NCBI GenBank assembly: GCA_034670405.1
Contig: JAXDDX010000010.1
Span: 5,068,501-5,132,500 of the forward strand
DNA: 64,000 bases
Source of the DNA: Hoplostethus atlanticus
Lineage: Eukaryota; Chordata; Actinopteri; Trachichthyiformes; Trachichthyidae
Reading direction: 5' to 3'
Under the pieces are notes generated by a model that searched no databases, was not told the DNA's origin, and worked only from the letters and a program-made list of their open reading frames with translations. This document shows, in pieces, positions 58,361 through 64,000 of the stretch. The position numbers and the translations under genes were made by a program. How positions within the stretch are numbered: the stretch's first letter is position 1; each line of letters opens with the position of its first letter.

Positions 58361-60522
58361 ATTACATTACATTACATTACAGTCATTTAGCAGACGCTTT
58401 TATCCAAAGCGACTTACAATAAGTGCATTCAACATAGGTAGGCAAGAAAACTACTAGTCACCAGAAATCGTAAGTGCATTTCCTTCCTAAACAAGCAACT
58501 AAGAGCATAACTAGTGTTAAGGTAAGAGTGCAATAAGTTAGCAACCTACTATATCTTAAACAAATGAGACAAATAAGAGAATCAAATAAACAAGAGCTAA
58601 GACAAATAAGTGAACCAAATAAGCAAGAGCTAAGACAAATAAGTGTATCAAATGAACAAGAGCCAATAAACAAGAGCTCAGACACATAATTGACGACAAA
58701 TAGGCAAGGCTAAGAGGAAGAGTCAGGGTAGTGTTTCCTGAAGAGGTGGGTTTTCAGCCTGCGGCGAAAGATGGGCAGCGACTCTGCTGTCCTGACATCA
58801 GTGGGGAGTTCATTCCACCACTGCGGGGCCAGGACAGAGAAGAGCCGTGACCGTGTAGATCGGCCGCAGGGCCCTCTGAGCGACGGGGCAACCAGTCGCC
58901 TCGAGGCAGCAGAGCGAAGTGGTCGGGCGGGGGTGTAAGGCTTGACCATAGCCTGGAGGTAAGAAGGAGCTGTTCCTTTCACTGCCCTATAGGCTAGCAC
59001 CAGGGTCTTGAACTGGATGCGAGCCGCTACAGGGAGCCAGTGTAGAGAACGGAGAAGGGTAGTTGTATGGGAGAACTTGGGGCGGTTGAACACCAGACGA
59101 GCTGCAGCTTTCTGAACAAGCTCCAGAGGTCTGATGGCAAACGCCGGGGCACCAGCAAGGAGGGAGTTGCAGTAGTCCAGGCGGGAGATGACAAGAGCCT
59201 GGATGAGCACCTGCGCTGCCTTGTCAGTGAGGAAGGGGCGAATCCTCCTGATGTTGTAGAGGAGGAATCTGCAGGAGCGTGTCACTGATGCGATGTTTGC
59301 CGAGAACGACAGTTGGTCGTCCAGGGTCACACCCAGATTCCTCGCAGTCCGAGTTGACGTCACCACAGCATTATCAATGGTGATGGCCAGGTCTCGGTGC
59401 GGACAGCCCTTCCCCGGGAGGAACATCAGCTCAGTTTTGTCCAGGTTGAGCTTCAGGTGGTGCATCGACATCCACTCCGAGATGTCTGCCAGACACGCAG
59501 CAATGCGTGCCTCCACTTGTGTGTCAGAGGGGGGAAATGACAGGATCAGCTGGGTGTCATCTGCATAGCAGTGGTAGGAAAAGTCGTGTGAATGGATAAC
59601 AGAACCAAGAGATGTTGTGTAGAGGGAAAAGAGGAGAGGGCCTAGAACCGAGCCTTGCGGAACCCCAGTAGTGAGCCTGCGTGGTTCTGACACAGACCCT
59701 CTCAGCGTCACCTGGTAGGAGCGATCCGTTAGGTAGGATGCAAACATGGAGAGTGCAGAGCCTGAGACACCCATCCCCTCAAGGGTGGAGAGGAGGATCT
59801 GGTGGTTCACCGTGTCAAACGCTGCAGACAGGTCCAGGAGTATCAGGACAGAGGAGAGAGAATTCGCTCTAGCGGCATGGAGCGACTCCGTCACTGCCAG
59901 GAGGGCAGTCTCGGTCGAGTGACCCACTTTGAACCCAGACTGGTGGGGATCCAAGAGGTTGTTCTGGTGGAGGTACAAGGACAGTTGCTTGAAGACAGCA
60001 CGTTCAAGAGTTTTTGATAGGAAGGGTAGAAGGGAAACCGGTCTGTAGTTCTTGACCTCAGAGGGGTCAAGTGTTGGTTTCTTCAGAAGGGGGGTGACTC
60101 TGGCAGTCTTGAAAGCAGAGGGAAAGCATCCAGACACCAGAGACGTGTTGATGAGGTGGGTCAGGAAGGGAAGGAGTTCAGGTGCAGTAGACTGAAGCAG
60201 AGTGGATGGGACCGGGTCAAGGGAGCATGTGGTGGGGCGGCTAGATGTAACAAGGTGAAGGACCTCGTCTGGGGAGAGGGGAGAAAAATGGGATAGGGAG
60301 GGAGGTGGGAAGGGAAAAGGTGGAGAGGGTGGTAGAGAGGGATGGGTGGAAGGCAGATAGGTGCGGTTGGTGCGCAGGGCACCAGCCGGGGGGTGAGGGA
60401 AGGAGGATCGGATATCGTTGACCTTCTTGTCAAAGAAGTTGGCGAAGTCGTCAGGGCGGAGGGAGGAGGTGGGAGGAGGGGGTGGGGGTTGGAGGAGGGA
60501 AGAGAAAGTTTCAAAGAGTTTC
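58361..60522 (-). mobile_element. L2-clade LINE, 5'-truncated, long intact ORF
   Basis: The minus-strand element ends in four ATTAC units (58361-58380) after the conserved tail CAGACGCTTTTATCCAAAGC. It is cut short at its 5' side near 60522, so the endonuclease domain is missing. AATGAT flanks both ends (58357-58362 and 60523-60528), a possible 6-bp target duplication overlapping the tail. The uninterrupted frame and clean tail suggest a recent insertion, just upstream of the LRRC49 promoter. Confidence 0.9.
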
Positions 60523-60524
60523 AA
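58710..60524 (-). CDS. L2 LINE reverse transcriptase, C-terminal 604 codons of ORF2
   Basis: The 604-codon open frame has RT motifs in order: KNYRPVSLLPFLSKTLERAV (158-177), LDLSAAFDTVNH (230-241), TGVPQGSVLGPLLFSLY (286-302), the catalytic CYADDTQLILSF (319-330), HLKLNLDKTELMFLP (356-370), then a conserved C-terminal tail (SRLDYCNSLLAG, RSLHWLPVAARIQFK, WWNELPTDVR). The first codon in this frame is TTG, not ATG, because the 5' end is truncated, so this is not a natural start. RT copies element RNA at the target site; without the endonuclease it is not autonomous. L2/CR1-group assignment rests on motif style and tail. Confidence 0.92.
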   Translation of the reverse strand: MKLFETFSSLLQPPPPPPTSSLRPDDFANFFDKKVNDIRSSFPHPPAGALRTNRTYLPSTHPSLPPSPPFPFPPPSLSHFSPLSPDEVLHLVTSSRPTTCSLDPVPSTLLQSTAPELLPFLTHLINTSLVSGCFPSAFKTARVTPLLKKPTLDPSEVKNYRPVSLLPFLSKTLERAVFKQLSLYLHQNNLLDPHQSGFKVGHSTETALLAVTESLHAARANSLSSVLILLDLSAAFDTVNHQILLSTLEGMGVSGSALSMFASYLTDRSYQVTLRGSVSEPRRLTTGVPQGSVLGPLLFSLYTTSLGSVIHSHDFSYHCYADDTQLILSFPPSDTQVEARIAACLADISEWMSMHHLKLNLDKTELMFLPGKGCPHRDLAITIDNAVVTSTRTARNLGVTLDDQLSFSANIASVTRSCRFLLYNIRRIRPFLTDKAAQVLIQALVISRLDYCNSLLAGAPAFAIRPLELVQKAAARLVFNRPKFSHTTTLLRSLHWLPVAARIQFKTLVLAYRAVKGTAPSYLQAMVKPYTPARPLRSAASRRLVAPSLRGPCGRSTRSRLFSVLAPQWWNELPTDVRTAESLPIFRRRLKTHLFRKHYPDSSS

Positions 60525-60949
60525 TGATCTGTTATTTCATTTTCATTGTTACACAACACACACATTTTATGGTCGATGTTGGCTGATATCACAGTGAAGC
60601 AATTTAGATGTTCTTCCTCGGGGACATAGTAAAGTGGTTTATTGACTACTTTGTGAGGAAGGCATCAAATCTGGCAACCATCTAGGGGGAACATGGTATG
60701 GTACCCTGGTGATCAATGACTGCCATGGTGCAAAGATTTTGTTGATAGCCAACTTTGTGGTTGCAGTCTAGCCTTTCCACCCTTACAAAAAAGAACTATT
60801 GTAATCCTATACTAATTTGTAGAAGGATACTATAAACACTACCTGGTCACAAAATGATCCCACAGAAAATCATATAGTAAAGTCAGGCACATTATCAAAA
60901 AATACCATAAAGTACAATAAGGTCACTATAAACTCACTGTTGAGTATTG
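60523..60949. other. Unassigned sequence between LINE and repeat block
   Basis: AT-rich, no open frame of note, no named repeat. Nothing I can support. Confidence 0.5.
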
Positions 60950-63060
60950 TCAAGTAAGTTGAAGATCAGACATTAAGAAAGAAAGGTTACATTACAGACA
61001 CCTAGAATAGACCAATAAGGTGTAAAACTTATCTGATCCAGCAGAGGGAGCAATACTTAAGAGACTCAGTTAAAGCTAAGAATGCTATTGTGTAATCAGC
61101 TAAAGCTAAAGCTAGAAATGTTAAAGCTAGGAAAGCAGGAGTAATCATTTAAGCCTAGAAGCTAGAAGCTAGGAAGAGGAACCAAAGAAACTAGAGTGAT
61201 TCATAAATATTGTTGTGTTGAATGGAGCCAGGCCGGAAGTAAAAGGGGATGGGAGTATATCTCTGTGAGGCCTAGAAAAGAATAGACTGTTAGAAATGTA
61301 TTAACCAATGATCGGTATATGTGAATAATAAAAGAGATGTTCTATGTTAACTTAATATCAGCTTAGGATCAATGTTGATTCAAAGTATGTATTCTATGTG
61401 AGGGATAGAAAACATGACTGTAAATGACTGCTGCCTGAACAGGGAACAATGCGCAATAACCTGTGGCAGTTAGATCAGGGCCAGAGTAAAGCGGACTTGG
61501 GGAAGTGCCGCCGGTCACTATTGTAAACGGAGCCCCGGGAGAAAGACATCCCGGGACAAGGAGGTGAAGCAATAGAAATAACTGACAATAAAGATGTTGT
61601 GACGAATAAGATGTTGTAAGGTTAAAGGAACAGAGAGAGAGGGGAGAGGCCAGGCTCATCCGAGGATAATTATATGGTAATTTATGTTCGTAGCCGAGGT
61701 ATAAGACTATTGGAGACTAAGGAAACGGGGCTATTCATGCTGGTTCTATGCTGTTTGACTGTCTCTGAATATGCCTGGTTGATCCTACCTCATGCAAACC
61801 CTTAACACGAGAAGAGAAGAGAGCAACTTCGGAGCAGGAAAATACTAAGAAGAATCTCCACCGTCCGTGGATGGGATTTAGACTTAGAGTATTTTCTGGA
61901 CTCCGGAGTGAAAGACTTTGAAGAATATCTGCAGTTTCCGAACTGAATGCATTGAAGACAAGACCAACCGATTGAAGGATCAACCAACTAACAAGGACTG
62001 CAAGATAGAAATTTAACTTCTTTGTCTCCCTCGCTCACTCTGCCGGACCGCTGTCGTAATAACATCGGGAATTGAGTTTCTCTCTTCCTAATCTGAGCTC
62101 GTACCCAGACGAGATCTACACTGAGTTCGTACCCAGACGAAACCATCACTGAACAACAGCGGTAACAGCAGGAGAGGAACAAGGTCTGATCCGCCAGGTT
62201 TTCTCCCTCTCTCGGTCCAAAATTATGACTAGAATTATCTTACCACAGCATTGTAATTAATCTTTCTTTATTAATATTTTTATTATTATTTACTTATTAT
62301 TATCCTTATTGTTAACAATCGATTTGTTGTGGAACTTTATACGGGTTGAATCTCCCACCTCCGGGGAAGCGTATCTGTAGGACCTACTGCCTAAGGCCGC
62401 GGTGTATGAGACCTGGGAGAGGTTCGAGGTATATGGTACGGTAGAACTATCCCGGAGAGCGGCGGTGTATGACGCACCGGGGAGGTTCGAGGTATAGAGT
62501 TCAATATTATTGTTTAAATCTGATAACGCTGTATGGTATGCCCTTGCTAAAGCATTTAATAAATATTATTACCAATTTAAGGAAGTAGTGGACATCGAAT
62601 GATTGAGTTCTTCCAAGGTAGTAAAAGGTTAGGTATTTAGGTGTGTGTAATAACTAAAAAAGGTTCTTATAGGTCTCTCTAGCCAATTAAATCGAACAGT
62701 ACCCTTGGGGCTTATTATCCAAGCCGCTAAAACTAACCTGGCACGTAACAAGTGCACTGATCATAGGGGAGAGCTGCCGTTAACAGACGTGGCCGATAGC
62801 GTCGCTGGGCTCTAGTGCTGTTTGGCCCGGCAGCGACATCGGATTGAGAAGGGTAAGACGTCCGGACGAAGGCAGTCAGAAGCCAGGCGAATCTCCTCGC
62901 CACCAGCTTAGATAGTTAGACTTAACCTACCCGGGTAATACCCACTAGGCTTCGGCTCCTAACTCGGACCCTTTAAACGGAGAGCTGGCACCAAGTGAGA
63001 CACCTCTGTCTGACCGATAAGAGGCTGACCCACTTCGGGGATCTAACAGTATACAGACAC
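60950..63060. other. Unidentified non-coding block, possible LTR-type fossil
   Basis: Composition differs from the flanks. Local repeats include AAAGCTA units (61070-61130), a CGTACCCAGACGA pair (62100-62140) and a 40-bp unit present twice (GCGGTGTATGA then GAGGTTCGAGGTATA, 62398-62440 and 62461-62502). AATAAA signals lie near 61325 and 62557. This resembles long fish LTRs, but TG..CA borders, flanking duplication and any gag/pol protein were not found. The bounds are approximate. It could equally be a tandem-rich non-coding locus. Confidence 0.25.
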
Positions 63061-63584
63061 ACTATAAGTCCCTATAGCAACATTATAGAAATAGTACAGT
63101 ATACCATAAGAGATAAAAAATAAAAATTGTTAAAGTTGAAGGAAACGATGAGGATGATGACCACTACGACATTGAAGATAACAGGCAATGTAACACAGAA
63201 AATATGTAACAGTGCTACCTGTACAACTGTAACTGCTGTCAACATGCGGGTCCAATGCCAATCAGGAGGTGAAACTTCAGACTGATTTTTAGCATTGAGT
63301 TCCATTGTTTAGATATTTTGGAATCATGTGCTGATTCTTCTCTGCCATTAGCTTTCTCTTCAGTGTATCAAAAATGTATCTTTTATGAAAGGTTGCTGCA
63401 TTTCACTCTAGGCTAAACCAAAGATCTCTCAAACCAACATTAGATTATAGAACAATGGAGCAACATTTCAGGAGATGCTTACACAACCACCATGGGCCTT
63501 GGAGAAAGACGCCCCACTAACCACTACCGCCTACTCTGCATCTTGTGCAGTGCAACCACAAATATGTATTGTGTACTTTGTTTA

Positions 63585-63905
63585 TTGTGGTATGATGGTT
63601 CAGTGGGTAGCACTGTCACCTCACAACAAGATGGTCACAGATTCAATCCAGCCCTGGCCCTTCCTGTGGGGAATTTTCATGTTGTTCATGTGAGTTTCCT
63701 CAGTGTGCTCTTGTTTCCTCCCACAGGCCAAAGACATGCAAGTCAGGTGGATTGGAGACTATAAATTGCCTGTAGGTGTGAACAGAAGTGTAAGTAATCA
63801 TCTGTGTTAGCCCAGGGTGTTTTCCTTCCTACTGCCCAATGAAGGGAGGGATAAACTCCACCCCCTGTGACTAAGAATAAGTGGGTTAAAGAGACTTAAT
63901 GAATG
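63585..63905 (+). mobile_element. DANA/Mermaid-like tRNA-derived SINE
   Basis: ATGGTTCAGTGGGTAGCACT, GTCACCTCACAACAAGATGG, GATTCAATCC (B-box-like), TTTCCTCCCACAGGCCAAAG, ACATGCAAGTCAGGTGGATT, GGAGACTATAAATTGCCTGT, and GGATAAACTCC in the tail. This order is typical of the teleost repeat family. Several diverged positions suggest moderate age. Confidence 0.7.
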
Positions 63906-64000
63906 TGTATTGTATGTGGAAACCTAGTGTCCTGACAACAAATACAGACTGTATTGCTTTGTAATCATTCATTCTATCATGTCATTAATGAATAATGTTT

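Noticed and set aside
59067-60017. Plus-strand frames opposite the L2 reverse transcriptase
   Set aside because: Shadows of the LINE ORF.
62340-62960. Retroviral primer-binding site or gag start
   Set aside because: No convincing tRNA-complementary site or gag/pol similarity was found, so only a weak LTR-like suggestion is kept.
1-64000. An undescribed multi-gene system
   Set aside because: Everything coding that I can support is LRRC49, THSD4 or transposon-derived; no further gene cluster was visible.

Overview
This is a 64-kb piece of vertebrate nuclear genome, almost certainly from a ray-finned (teleost) fish. It has short spliced exons with GT..AG borders, long CA/GT and GA microsatellites, and teleost-type repeats: an L2-clade LINE, a Sleeping Beauty-type Tc1 end pair, a DANA/Mermaid-like SINE, a dispersed tRNA-derived SINE, and non-autonomous DNA elements. 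Nothing prokaryotic is present. The species cannot be named from the sequence alone.

Two host genes are recognisable, both on the minus strand and arranged in tandem. LRRC49, a leucine-rich-repeat subunit of the tubulin polyglutamylase complex, appears complete. Seventeen coding exons with matching phases run from the ATG at 57532 to the TGA at 20961-20963 and encode about 764 residues. Downstream lies the 5' part of THSD4 (ADAMTSL6), a secreted fibrillin-microfibril protein. Six coding exons run from the ATG at 14719 to 8137, and the rest of the gene lies off the left edge. The same order and orientation is known at human 15q23, so this is conserved microsynteny.

Layout from left to right. 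1-8136 is THSD4 intron with repeats. 8137-14719 holds the THSD4 coding exons. 14.75-20.3 kb is the interval between the genes; it contains repeats and a GC-rich segment (15.83-16.0 kb) that is the best candidate for the THSD4 promoter and first non-coding exon. 20.3-57.53 kb is LRRC49. 57.54-57.86 kb is its promoter region, with a clear RFX X-box and an ETS-like site. 58.36-60.52 kb is a 5'-truncated but uninterrupted L2 LINE. 60.95-63.06 kb is an unidentified non-coding block with internal repeats, possibly an old LTR. 63.58-63.90 kb is a tRNA-derived SINE.

Main points for a second look: a one-base excess in a C run of a THSD4 exon that breaks the frame; the X-box upstream of LRRC49; UG-repeat or C-run tracts directly against several 3' splice sites; a perfect 16-bp hairpin in a THSD4 intron; and the block at 60.95-63.06 kb. 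I found no convincing undescribed multi-gene system. Comparisons with human proteins are from memory, not from a search.
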